A DNA stretch of 15,851 nucleotides from Gammaproteobacteria bacterium (GCA_024762755.1 JANTGX010000025.1:1-15851); one strand, 5' to 3'; positions 8,351-15,753 are shown, counted from the first letter of the stretch. The notes: a model not told the origin generated them from the letters alone. Numbers and translations: made by a program.

Positions 8351-9526
8351 CTATTCGAGTTCCAGCTTCATGCCCTGCTCGCCACTGCGTGGCTTGCTTC
8401 CGGCCATCATGCCCGGTGCCTCTTGTTCCTCGTCCTCCACCGTGAGGCCGGAGTCGACCTGCGGCTTGCCTTCGGAGAGGCTGATCTTGAGGCGCAGGTT
8501 GTTCTGCGAGTCGGCGTTGCGCAGGGCCTCCTCCAGCGAGATCTTGCCCGCCTTGTAGAGGTCGAACAGGGCCTGGTCGAAGGTCTGCATACCCAGGTTG
8601 GTGGACTTCTCCATGATCTCTTTGATGGCATGCACCTCGCCCTTGAGGATCAGGTCCTGGATCAATGGCGTGCCCAGCATCACCTCCACCGCCACGGTGC
8701 GTTTGCCGTCCACCGTGGGGATCAGCCGCTGAGAGACGAAGGCGCGCACGTTCAGTGACAGATCCATCAGCAGCTGGTTGCGGCGTTCTTCGGGAAAGAA
8801 GTTGATGATGCGGTCCAGCGCCTGGTTGGCGTTGTTGGCATGCAGGGTGGAGATGGCCAGGTGGCCGGTCTCGGCGAAGGCGATGGCGTGTTCCATGGTC
8901 TCGCGGTCACGGATCTCGCCGATCAGGATCACGTCCGGGGCCTGACGCAGGGTGTTGACCAGGGCGTCCTCGTAGCTGTCCGTGTCCAGGCCCACCTCGC
9001 GTTGGTTGACGATGGACTTCTTGTGATTGTGGATGAATTCGATGGGGTCTTCGATGGTGATGATGTGCCCCGCGGTGTTGGCATTGCGGTAGTCGATGAG
9101 CGCCGCCAGGGAGGTGGACTTGCCCGAGCCGGTACCGCCGACGAACAGCACCAGGCCGCGTTTCTGCATGATGATCTTCTTCAGCACCGTGGGCAGGCCC
9201 AGCGCCTCGGCGGAGGGGATCTGAGTCTTGATGTGGCGGATCACCATGGCCGCCTGATTGCGTTGCTTGAAGATGTTGACGCGGAAGCGTCCCAGCCCCG
9301 GGGCGGAGTGGGCCAGGTTCATCTCCGGCTTGATCTCGAACATGGCCCGCTGTTCCTCGCTCATCAGGCTGTAGGCCAGCGCCTTCACCTGCCCGGCGGC
9401 CATGGTGGTCTTTTCCAGCGGCTTGAGAATGCCGAAGATCTTTGCGCTGACCGGCGCGCCGACTGTGAAATAGAGGTCGGAGGCCTCATACTTCACCATG
9501 AGTTTCAGGTAGTCCGTGATATCCAT
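8351..9526 (-). CDS. pilU: Type IV pilus retraction ATPase PilU
   Basis: This is a hexameric cytoplasmic ATPase of the PilT/PilU family that drives or assists pilus retraction. The 391-residue protein has a PAS-like N-domain (about 1-100). The RecA-like core carries Walker A GGTGSGKST (130-138), an Asp box at ITIEDPIEF (about 157-165), Walker B VILIGEIRD (199-207, catalytic Glu204) and a His box in TGHLAISTLHANN (about 220-232). I assign PilU rather than PilT from the pattern MVKYEASDLYFTVG near the N-terminus, the QREVGLDTDS stretch, and the extended acidic, Met-rich C-terminal tail after DSQNNLRLKI. The ATG at 9526 has only a weak GGGG-type site upstream. In most gammaproteobacteria pilT precedes pilU. 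Here the neighbours are ponA (convergent) and glnE (divergent). Confidence 0.92.
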   Translation of the reverse strand: MDITDYLKLMVKYEASDLYFTVGAPVSAKIFGILKPLEKTTMAAGQVKALAYSLMSEEQRAMFEIKPEMNLAHSAPGLGRFRVNIFKQRNQAAMVIRHIKTQIPSAEALGLPTVLKKIIMQKRGLVLFVGGTGSGKSTSLAALIDYRNANTAGHIITIEDPIEFIHNHKKSIVNQREVGLDTDSYEDALVNTLRQAPDVILIGEIRDRETMEHAIAFAETGHLAISTLHANNANQALDRIINFFPEERRNQLLMDLSLNVRAFVSQRLIPTVDGKRTVAVEVMLGTPLIQDLILKGEVHAIKEIMEKSTNLGMQTFDQALFDLYKAGKISLEEALRNADSQNNLRLKISLSEGKPQVDSGLTVEDEEQEAPGMMAGSKPRSGEQGMKLELE

Positions 9527-9601
9527 TGCAATGCCCCAGGTAACGATTCTGTCCCCTAGCTATCGTCAGGCGGCAGTGATTTCTGAAGGAGTCGGTAGAC
9601 G

Positions 9602-12508
9602 GTGAAGGCGAACCAGATAGCCCCCCATTTGGCGGCCCTGCCGGAATCGTTGCAGGCGGATGTCCGCCGCCATTGGGAGGGTCTGCTCGAGGCCCTGGGG
9701 GTGGCCGCCGAAGACTGGCAGGCCGATGCCACCCTGCTCGACGAACTGTGCCGCGTGTGGGCCGGCAGTGAATTCGTCGCCCGCCAGTGCCAGCAGCACC
9801 CCGTCCTGCTCCTCGATCTCCTCGAAAGCGGCGACCTGCACCAGGCCTATGCCGCCGACACCGCCGCCGCCCGCGTGCAGGCCGCCGTCGATCAGGCCAG
9901 CGACGCCGAAGCCCTGGGCCGCGCCCTGCGCCGCCTGCGCCGGCGGGAGATGGTGCGCATCGCCTGGCGCGACATTGCCGGCCTGGCCGATCTCGAGCAG
10001 ACCATGGGCGATCTCTCGGCCCTTGCCGAGGCCTGTATCCGCGGCGCCCTCGACCGCCTGCACGTGTGGGCGCAGGCCGACTGGGGCACGCCCATGGGCG
10101 CCGAGAGCGGTGCGGCTCAGCATCTGGTGGTGCTCGGCATGGGCAAGCTGGGCGCGCGCGAACTCAATTTCTCCTCCGACATCGACCTCATCTTCGCCTA
10201 CCCCGAGGCCGGCCACACCGAGGGCGGGCGGCGCCGCCTGAGCAACGAGGAATACTTCACCCGTCTCGGCCGCAGCCTGATCCAGGCCCTCGACGACAAC
10301 ACCGCCGACGGCTTCGTCTTCCGCGTCGACATGCGCCTGCGCCCCTTCGGCGACAGCGGCGCCCTGGCCCTCAGCTTCGCCGCCATGGAGAACTACTATC
10401 AGGTGCATGGTCGCGATTGGGAGCGTTATGCCCTGATCAAGGCGCGCCCCGTGGCCGGCCGCCTGGACGACGGCGAGCGCCTCATGGGCCTGCTGCAACC
10501 CTTCGTCTACCGGCGATATCTCGACTACGGCACCTTCGCCGCGCTGCGCGAGATGAAGGCCATGGTGGCCGCCGAGGTGCGGCGCAAGGGGTTGGCGGAC
10601 AATATCAAGCTGGGCGCCGGCGGCATCCGCGAGATCGAATTCATCGGCCAGGCCTTCCAGCTCATCCGCGGTGGCCGCGAGCCCGCTCTGCGGATGCGCG
10701 AGATCCAGCGCGTGCTGCGCTGGCTGGGCGAACACGACCATCTACCGCGCTACGTGGTGGAGCAGTTGCTCGACGCCTACACCTTCCTGCGCAACACCGA
10801 ACACCGCCTGCAGGAATTCCGCGACCAGCAGACCCACGCCCTGCCGCAGGACGACACCGGCCGCCTGCGCCTGGCCTTCGCCATGGGCTACGACGGCTGG
10901 GCGAGCTTCGCCGACGTGCTGGAGACCCACCGGGCGCGGGTGCAGAGCCACTTCGAGCAGGTCTTCGAGGCGCCACAGACCGACGGCGGCGACGTGCGTC
11001 TGGAGGCCCTATGGCAGGGGCGGCTGGACACGGAAGAGGCCCTGGCCACGCTGCGCCAGATCGGCTTCGCCCAGGCCGACGCGGCGCTCGCCCGGCTGGA
11101 GGCCCTGCGCGAGAGCCGGCGTTACCAGGCCCTGCCGGCCGAGGGCCGCGAACGCCTCGACCAACTCATGCCCCTGTTGCTGGCCGCCATCGGCGGCAGC
11201 GACGAAGCGGACACCGCGCTGCCCCGGCTGCTCACCCTGCTCGAGGCCGTCGCCCGGCGCAGCGCCTATCTGGCCCTGCTGGTGGAGAATCCCCTGGCCC
11301 TCTCGCAACTGGTGCGGTTGTGCGCAGCCAGCCCGTGGATCGCCGACCAGCTGGTACGCCATCCCCTGCTGCTCGACGAACTGCTCGACCCACGCAGCCT
11401 GTATACCCCGGCGCCGCGCGAGGCCCTGGCCGACGAGCTGCATCAGCGCCTCGCCGCGGTGGCGGCGGACGATCTGGAACAGCTCATGGACGCCCTGCGC
11501 CACTTCAAGCAGGCGGCGGTACTGCGCGTGGCCGCCGCCGACGTCATGCAGGCGGTGCCGTTGATGGAGGTGAGCGATCACCTGTGCGACATCGCCGAGG
11601 TGATCCTCGACGCGGTGCTGGAGATCGCCTGGCGTGACCTCAGCCGGCGCCATGGCCGGCCGGCCTCGGCACCGGCGGGGGAGAAGGGCTTCGCCCTCGT
11701 CGCCTACGGCAAGCTGGGCGGGCGCGAGCTGGGCTACGGCTCCGACCTCGATCTGGTCTTCCTGCACGCCGACTGCGCGGTCAATGCCGCCACCCATGGT
11801 CCCAAGGTGGTGGCCGACACGGTGTTCTATGCCCGTCTCGGTCAGCGCATCATCCACCTGCTCACCGCCCTCACCCCTGCCGGCCAACTCTATGAGGTGG
11901 ACCTGCGCCTGCGACCCAGCGGCGCCTCCGGCCTGTTGGTGGTCGGCCTGTCGGCCTTCACCGCCTATCAGCGCGAGCAGGCCTGGACCTGGGAGCACCA
12001 GGCCCTGGTGCGCGCGCGGCCGGTGGCCGGCGACCCGCGGCTGGCCGAGGGCTTCGCCGCGGCGCGGCGTGCGGTGCTCTGCCGGCGGCGCGACCCGCGT
12101 CAGCTGCAGCGCGAGGTGCGTGAGATGCGCGAACGCATGCGTAGCGAGTTGGTGCAGGCAGGAGAAGACGAATTCGACCTCAAACAGGATCGCGGCGGTA
12201 TCGCCGATATCGAATTTATGGTTCAATTCTGGGTCCTGCGCTGGGCCCATGAGGCGGCGGATCTGATCCGTTTCACCGACAACATCCGCCTCCTCGCCGG
12301 CCTGGCCGAACACGGCTTCGTCCCCGCCGAAGTGGCCGAGACCCTGGCCGAGGCCTACCGCAGTTACCGTGCCGAGGTGCACCGCCTGGCCCTGCAGGAT
12401 AGGCCGGCGCGTGTCACCGCGCAGCGCTTCGCCGAGGCCAGGGCCGCAGTGAGTCGCCTGTGGCACCAGTACCTCGAACAACCGATCGAACCCGAGCAAG
12501 AGGAGTAA
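9602..12508 (+). CDS. glnE: Glutamine synthetase adenylyltransferase / adenylyl-removing enzyme
   Basis: GlnE adds AMP to, and by phosphorolysis removes AMP from, a tyrosine of glutamine synthetase under PII control, coupling glutamine production to nitrogen status. The 968-residue protein is near the 946 residues of E. coli GlnE. It has two nucleotidyltransferase halves. The N-terminal adenylyl-removase half has GMGKLGARELNFSSDIDLIF (Asp193 and Asp195). The C-terminal adenylyltransferase half has YGKLGGRELGYGSDLDLVF (Asp715 and Asp717). Each half is followed by a helical domain with the paired signatures GGIREIEFIGQ (about 341-351) and GGIADIEFMVQ (about 865-875). The start is a GTG with AAGGAG (9586-9591) 10 bases upstream. 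It leads the probable glnE-ilvE-zinc finger-gmhA operon. Confidence 0.97.
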   Translation: MKANQIAPHLAALPESLQADVRRHWEGLLEALGVAAEDWQADATLLDELCRVWAGSEFVARQCQQHPVLLLDLLESGDLHQAYAADTAAARVQAAVDQASDAEALGRALRRLRRREMVRIAWRDIAGLADLEQTMGDLSALAEACIRGALDRLHVWAQADWGTPMGAESGAAQHLVVLGMGKLGARELNFSSDIDLIFAYPEAGHTEGGRRRLSNEEYFTRLGRSLIQALDDNTADGFVFRVDMRLRPFGDSGALALSFAAMENYYQVHGRDWERYALIKARPVAGRLDDGERLMGLLQPFVYRRYLDYGTFAALREMKAMVAAEVRRKGLADNIKLGAGGIREIEFIGQAFQLIRGGREPALRMREIQRVLRWLGEHDHLPRYVVEQLLDAYTFLRNTEHRLQEFRDQQTHALPQDDTGRLRLAFAMGYDGWASFADVLETHRARVQSHFEQVFEAPQTDGGDVRLEALWQGRLDTEEALATLRQIGFAQADAALARLEALRESRRYQALPAEGRERLDQLMPLLLAAIGGSDEADTALPRLLTLLEAVARRSAYLALLVENPLALSQLVRLCAASPWIADQLVRHPLLLDELLDPRSLYTPAPREALADELHQRLAAVAADDLEQLMDALRHFKQAAVLRVAAADVMQAVPLMEVSDHLCDIAEVILDAVLEIAWRDLSRRHGRPASAPAGEKGFALVAYGKLGGRELGYGSDLDLVFLHADCAVNAATHGPKVVADTVFYARLGQRIIHLLTALTPAGQLYEVDLRLRPSGASGLLVVGLSAFTAYQREQAWTWEHQALVRARPVAGDPRLAEGFAAARRAVLCRRRDPRQLQREVREMRERMRSELVQAGEDEFDLKQDRGGIADIEFMVQFWVLRWAHEAADLIRFTDNIRLLAGLAEHGFVPAEVAETLAEAYRSYRAEVHRLALQDRPARVTAQRFAEARAAVSRLWHQYLEQPIEPEQEE

Positions 12509-12515
12509 CAGGCTT

Positions 12516-13445
12516 ATGTCGATGGACGACCGTGACGGTCTCATCTGGCTGGATGGAGAAATGGTGCCCTGGCGCGAGGCCAAGGTGCACGTGCTCACCC
12601 ATACTTTGCACTATGGCATGGGGGTCTTCGAGGGCGTGCGCGCCTATCGCACGGAGCGCCATGGCACCGCCATCTTCCGTCTACAGGCGCACACCGACCG
12701 CCTATTCCGCTCGGCGAAGATCCTCGACATGCCCATGCCCTTCGACAAGGAGACCCTCAACCAGGCCCAGCTGGCGGCGGTGCACGAGAACGGCCTCGAG
12801 AGTGCCTACCTGCGGCCCATGGTGTTCTATGGCTCCGAAGGCATGGGCCTGCGCGCCGACAACCTGAAGAGCCACGTCATGGTGGCGGCCTGGGACTGGG
12901 GCGCCTACCTGGGCGCCGAGGGCATGGAGAAGGGGATCCGTATCCGTACCTCGTCCTTCACCCGTCACCACGTCAACGTGACCATGTGCAAGGCCAAGTC
13001 CAATGGCAACTACATCAACTCGATCATGGCCCTGCAGGAGGCGGTGCGCGACGGCTACGACGAGGCCCTGCTGCTCGACGTGGAGGGCTTCGTCGCCGAG
13101 GGCAGTGGCGAGAACATCTTCATCGTGCGCGATGGTGTCTTGTATACCCCGGAGCTGACCTCGGCCCTGGAGGGCATCACCCGCGACACCATCATGGTGC
13201 TGGCCGACGAGTTGGGCCTGCGGGTGGTGGAGAAGCGCATCACCCGTGACGAGATCTACGTCGCCGACGAGGCCTTCTTCACCGGCACCGCCGCCGAAGT
13301 GACGCCCATTCGCGAACTGGACGGACGCAGCATCGGCAACGGCGATCGCGGCCCCATCACCCACCAGCTGCAGACACTCTATTTCGACGTGGTGCACGGC
13401 CGCCACGGCCAACACGACGACTGGCTGGCGCCGGTCGCGCCCTGA
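12516..13445 (+). CDS. ilvE: Branched-chain amino acid aminotransferase
   Basis: This is a fold-type IV PLP enzyme that makes the last step of leucine, isoleucine and valine synthesis by transamination with glutamate. The 309-residue protein shows the N-terminal ALHYG-type motif as TLHYGMGVFEGVRAY (about 30-44) and the Schiff-base lysine in KSNGNYINS (Lys161). It also has EGSGENIFIVRDGVLYTP, the LEGITRDTI loop that contacts PLP phosphate, and the FFTGTAAEVTPI motif. Length matches E. coli IlvE (309). It starts 7 bases after the glnE stop with GAGGAG at the end of glnE as ribosome-binding site; a second in-frame ATG at 12522 is possible. The glnE-ilvE pairing also occurs in Pseudomonas. Confidence 0.97.
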   Translation: MSMDDRDGLIWLDGEMVPWREAKVHVLTHTLHYGMGVFEGVRAYRTERHGTAIFRLQAHTDRLFRSAKILDMPMPFDKETLNQAQLAAVHENGLESAYLRPMVFYGSEGMGLRADNLKSHVMVAAWDWGAYLGAEGMEKGIRIRTSSFTRHHVNVTMCKAKSNGNYINSIMALQEAVRDGYDEALLLDVEGFVAEGSGENIFIVRDGVLYTPELTSALEGITRDTIMVLADELGLRVVEKRITRDEIYVADEAFFTGTAAEVTPIRELDGRSIGNGDRGPITHQLQTLYFDVVHGRHGQHDDWLAPVAP

Positions 13446-13461
13446 ACCCGGAGGAAACCGC

Positions 13462-13680
13462 ATGAACGAGATCGCCAAGCACGTGCAGACCCCCACCGCC
13501 AAGGTGGTGGAGCTGAGCGCCGCCGACCTGCCGGCCCGCTGCCCCATGGAAGACGACATGCTCTGGTTCTGGCATCCGCGCGTCTACCTGCCGGTGGCCC
13601 AGCTGGGTCACGCCAAGTGCCCCTATTGCGGCACCGAGTTCAAACTGAAGGAAGGTGAAAGCGTCGGCCATGGCCATTGA
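13462..13680 (+). CDS. Small CHCC zinc-finger domain protein
   Basis: This 72-residue cytoplasmic protein has ligands Cys27, His38, Cys53 and Cys56 (C-x10-H-x14-C-x2-C), with WHPRVYLPV and KCPYCGTEFKL around them. This is the zf-CHCC pattern (PF10276), related to the zinc-binding domain of complex I subunit NDUFS6. Bacterial function is not established; I do not assign one. A strong GGAGGA site (13450-13455) precedes the ATG by 6 bases. It lies 16 bases after ilvE, and its stop overlaps the gmhA start by 11 bases, so it is a true expressed member of the operon. The C-terminus is His/Gly-rich (GHGH), a possible extra metal contact by inference only. Confidence 0.9.
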   Translation: MNEIAKHVQTPTAKVVELSAADLPARCPMEDDMLWFWHPRVYLPVAQLGHAKCPYCGTEFKLKEGESVGHGH

Positions 13681-14224
13681 TGTCGCCGGTGCGCTGAGCG
13701 CGCACCGCGAGGCCATCGATGCCGTGGAGCGCCTCGGCGATGCGCTGGAGGAAGTGGCCCGGCGCATGGCCGCCACCTTCGAGGAGGGCGGTTCCGTCTT
13801 CGCCTGCGGCAATGGGGGTTCGGCCTCGGACGCCCAGCACTTCGCCGCCGAGCTCACCGGCCGCTATCAGGTCGACCGTCCCGGCTTCCCCGCCATCGCC
13901 CTGACCACCGACAGCTCGGCGCTCACCTCCATCGGCAACGACTACGGCTTCGAGGCCATCTTCGCCCGTCAGCTGGCCTCCCTCGCCCGCCCCGGCGACC
14001 TGCTGCTGGCCATCAGCACCTCCGGGGACTCCGCCAATGTCATCCGCGCCGTGTTGCACGCGCGCGAACACGGCATCCGCAGCGTCGGCCTGCTCGGCCG
14101 CGACGGCGGTGCCCTGGCCGAGCTGGTGGACCACCCCCTCATCGTCCCCGCCGATGCCACCGCGCGCATCCAGGAGGCGCATATCCTCATGCTGCACCTA
14201 TTGTGCGAGGCCTTCGAGGGCTGA
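13670..14224 (+). CDS. gmhA: Phosphoheptose isomerase GmhA (SIS domain)
   Basis: GmhA converts sedoheptulose 7-phosphate to glycero-manno-heptose 7-phosphate, the first step to the ADP-heptose used in LPS inner core. From the ATG at 13670 it is 184 residues with one SIS domain. CGNGGSASDAQHF binds sugar phosphate, and STSGDSANVI is the second phosphate loop. His57, Glu61, Gln168 and His176 fall at exactly the same spacing as the metal and catalytic residues of E. coli GmhA (His61, Glu65, Gln172, His180, from memory). The DnaA-binding paralogue DiaA lacks the Glu and final His, so GmhA is favoured. An upstream GTG at 13655 is possible, but its purine-rich site sits too close. The gene overlaps the zinc-finger gene by 11 bases, suggesting coupling. 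Other heptose genes are not in view. Confidence 0.9.
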   Translation: MAIDVAGALSAHREAIDAVERLGDALEEVARRMAATFEEGGSVFACGNGGSASDAQHFAAELTGRYQVDRPGFPAIALTTDSSALTSIGNDYGFEAIFARQLASLARPGDLLLAISTSGDSANVIRAVLHAREHGIRSVGLLGRDGGALAELVDHPLIVPADATARIQEAHILMLHLLCEAFEG

Positions 14225-14248
14225 GCCTTCGACGCCCGTTGTCTCTAC

Positions 14249-14324
14249 CGTGGGAGTGGAGCCTTGGGCCGTGGTAACGATGTCAGCCTTCAAAACCTTC
14301 GCGGCCCAAGGGTCCGCTCCCACG
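14249..14324. repeat. Inverted pair of REP-like palindromic elements
   Basis: Arms 14249-14271 and 14302-14324 are inverted copies, 21 of 23 bases identical, around a 30-base spacer. Transcribed, they could form a stem of about 25 pairs with two or three G-U or mismatched positions. Each arm starts CGTGGGAG and continues into a smaller imperfect palindrome (in the right arm, minus strand, CGGACCCTTGGGCCG). A GGAG/GTAG-like head joined to a short palindrome, in two inverted copies in an intergenic gap, is the form of a bacterial REP doublet (BIME). There is no T-run after it, so it is not a standard intrinsic terminator, though it could slow 3' exonucleases and protect the upstream operon mRNA. 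Copies elsewhere in the genome cannot be checked here. Confidence 0.65.
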
Positions 14325-14362
14325 TGGGTCGGGGTGGCGGCGAAAGCCTGCAGGAACCTATG

Positions 14363-14369
14363 AAAGGAG
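14363..14369 (+). promoter_or_regulatory. Ribosome-binding site deciding a TTG start
   Basis: AAAGGAG lies 8 bases before a TTG at 14378, an ideal arrangement. The competing in-frame ATG at 14360 overlaps this site and has only AGGA four bases upstream, too close for good pairing. Confidence 0.6.
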
Positions 14370-14377
14370 ACACGATC

Positions 14378-14896
14378 TTGCGCATCCTCACCCTGCTGCT
14401 CGCCCTGCTGGCCGGCGGCAATGCCGCGGCCTACACCCTCGAGCTGAGCGACAAGGAACTGCAGCAGGCCGTGCAGGGACACTTCCCCATCGTGCAGGAG
14501 ACGCTGTTCTCCCGCGTCACCCTGAGCCGCCCCGAGGTGCGCCTGAATGCCAAGAGCAATCGCATCGGCCTGGCGGTGAGCGTGGCCCTCTCGGTGCAGA
14601 AGACCCTCGTGGGGCAGGGCCGGGGACTCATCGACGGCACCCTGGAATATCGCGCCAAGACTGGTGAGTTCTATCTGCGCGATCCGCGCCTGCGACAGGT
14701 CCGGCTCTCCCGCGTGAAGCCGGAATACAACACGCTGGTGCGCGACTTCCTCGGTGGCCTCACCCGCCAGGCCTTCCCCTTCATCGTGGTCTACCGGCTG
14801 CAGGACGACGACCTGCGTCAGCGCATGCTCAAGGCGAGTCTGAAATCGGTGCGCGTGCGCGGTGGCAAGGTGCTGGTGGAGATGGGCCTGCCCTGA
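14378..14896 (+). CDS. Secreted DUF1439 family protein (YceB-like)
   Basis: From the TTG at 14378 this is 172 residues. A compact signal peptide (MRILTLLLALLAGGNAAA) is followed by a mature domain starting YTLELSDKELQQAV. The pattern of an early 'LSDKELQQ' helix, alternating strands (VTLSRPEVRL, RIGLAVSVAL, GEFYLRDPRLRQV) and a late helix pair ending in VRGGKVLVEMGLP matches DUF1439 (PF07273), which includes the E. coli lipoprotein YceB. These have a lipid-binding-like fold and no settled function. Unlike YceB there is no lipobox Cys, so a soluble periplasmic protein is predicted. An ATG at 14360 would add six residues (MKGDTI). The REP-like pair separates it from gmhA, so it may be transcribed separately; I see no clear promoter. 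Confidence 0.8.
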   Translation: MRILTLLLALLAGGNAAAYTLELSDKELQQAVQGHFPIVQETLFSRVTLSRPEVRLNAKSNRIGLAVSVALSVQKTLVGQGRGLIDGTLEYRAKTGEFYLRDPRLRQVRLSRVKPEYNTLVRDFLGGLTRQAFPFIVVYRLQDDDLRQRMLKASLKSVRVRGGKVLVEMGLP

Positions 14897-14947
14897 GCAC
14901 GGGGCTGACTGGGGGCGTGATCATTTGGGCTGGTGGGGCACTGCGCC

Positions 14948-15607
14948 TCAGTCGGGATCGAAGCGGTAGCCCAGGGTGTCGATGTCGGTCTTGAAATGCT
15001 CGGCCACCCGCTCGGCGGTATCGGCGTCGTAGTAGCTGCGGTAGTCCTGGCGGCCCTTGGCCTGGCGTTTGTGCGGCAGGGTGCGCGGCGCGAGGCCGAT
15101 GCGCCGGCACACCTCGTCGAAGTCCCCCTGCAGGTTTTCGTACTTGCCGATGAAATCGGTGAGCAGCTCGCCGTGCAGGTCGATGAGGTAGTCCGACTGC
15201 AACTGGATGGAGGTGTCCACGTGGTACTGATAGGGCCGTTCCGGGTCCAGTTTCCAGCGGATGAACTGGGGGAAGTCCTCGATGTGCGCCATCACCTGCG
15301 GCCGTTCGCGGCGGATGTGGTGGTAGGAGCTCACCTGCAGATCCCAGGGATTGCGCACGAAGGCGAACTTGAACAGGCCGTCGAAGAACTCCGCCGGCAG
15401 CATCTCCTTGGCGGCGACGATCTTGGCATGGCGGGGGAACTTGGCGCCGATGCGGTGGCCGCTGAGGCGGCTCAACTTGCTGCAGATGAACTGCGGCAGA
15501 TAGGCCGGATCGCGCCAGCGCAGGCCCTCGAGGGCGGCGCGCACGCTGGTGCCGCCGGTCTTGGCGATGTGCACGAAGAGGAAGTTGTACTTGCGCGAGA
15601 GCAGCAT
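14948..15607 (-). CDS. PAPS-dependent sulfotransferase family protein
   Basis: The 219-residue protein carries the two PAPS-binding signatures of the sulfotransferase family 2-like fold. The 5'-phosphosulfate loop is FVHIAKTGGTS (about 11-21), with Lys16 in the catalytic position, and the 3'-phosphate motif is FVRNPWDLQVSSYHH (about 83-97). The middle and C-terminal parts, which choose the acceptor, do not point to a substrate; carbohydrate is most likely for the family. No signal peptide or membrane helix is evident, so it should act in the cytoplasm. An in-frame GTG at 15634 would add nine residues, but a perfect TATAAT sits just upstream of it, so I prefer the ATG at 15607, which begins MLLSRKYNFLFVH as in many relatives. 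It is convergent with the DUF1439 gene (51-base gap). Confidence 0.85.
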   Translation of the reverse strand: MLLSRKYNFLFVHIAKTGGTSVRAALEGLRWRDPAYLPQFICSKLSRLSGHRIGAKFPRHAKIVAAKEMLPAEFFDGLFKFAFVRNPWDLQVSSYHHIRRERPQVMAHIEDFPQFIRWKLDPERPYQYHVDTSIQLQSDYLIDLHGELLTDFIGKYENLQGDFDEVCRRIGLAPRTLPHKRQAKGRQDYRSYYDADTAERVAEHFKTDIDTLGYRFDPD

Positions 15608-15636
15608 GGGGTGGCCGGCCTGATCAAAGCCCACGG

Positions 15637-15642
15637 ATTATA
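15637..15642 (-). promoter_or_regulatory. Candidate -10 box for the sulfotransferase gene
   Basis: A perfect TATAAT on the minus strand would place transcription start near 15630, leaving a short leader of about 23 bases before the ATG at 15607. No good -35 box lies 16-18 bases upstream, so an activator or chance is possible. Confidence 0.35.
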
Positions 15643-15661
15643 CGCGGCCGCGCGGCGTTTC

Positions 15662-15702
15662 CCCAGGCGTCTGTCGGGCCGGGGCTTGCGCCGACCCCTG
15701 GG
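15662..15702. repeat. Interrupted inverted repeat upstream of sulfotransferase
   Basis: CCCAGG (15662-15667) pairs with CCTGGG (15697-15702), and inside it GTCGG (15673-15677) pairs with CCGAC (15691-15695). The inner bulges are unequal (5 and 1 bases). It lies where the -35 region and upstream site of the minus-strand promoter candidate would be, and also before the plus-strand gene at 15754, so an operator is conceivable. In GC-rich DNA such stems also occur by chance. Confidence 0.3.
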
Positions 15703-15753
15703 CGAGGAAGGCGGACAGCGCGGGCGTTGCCCCGGTCGGCAAAGGCTGTAATC

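Noticed and set aside
11009..12598. 529-codon minus-strand open frame opposite glnE, and a 616-codon plus-strand frame at 9787-11637
   Set aside because: Both are shadows of glnE: the first is antisense, the second an R/P/A-rich frame shift. GlnE motifs run unbroken through the region in the true frame.
14249..14324. Intrinsic transcription terminator after gmhA
   Set aside because: The hairpin is strong, but no T-run follows either arm and the 30-base loop is too large. REP-like doublet fits better.
14264..14359. N-terminal extension of the DUF1439 protein
   Set aside because: The frame stays open upstream, but it runs through the inverted repeat and would bury the signal peptide behind charged residues.
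14933..15751. Plus-strand open frame opposite the sulfotransferase
   Set aside because: The opposite strand has intact PAPS-binding motifs. This frame is G/A/V/E-rich antisense noise.
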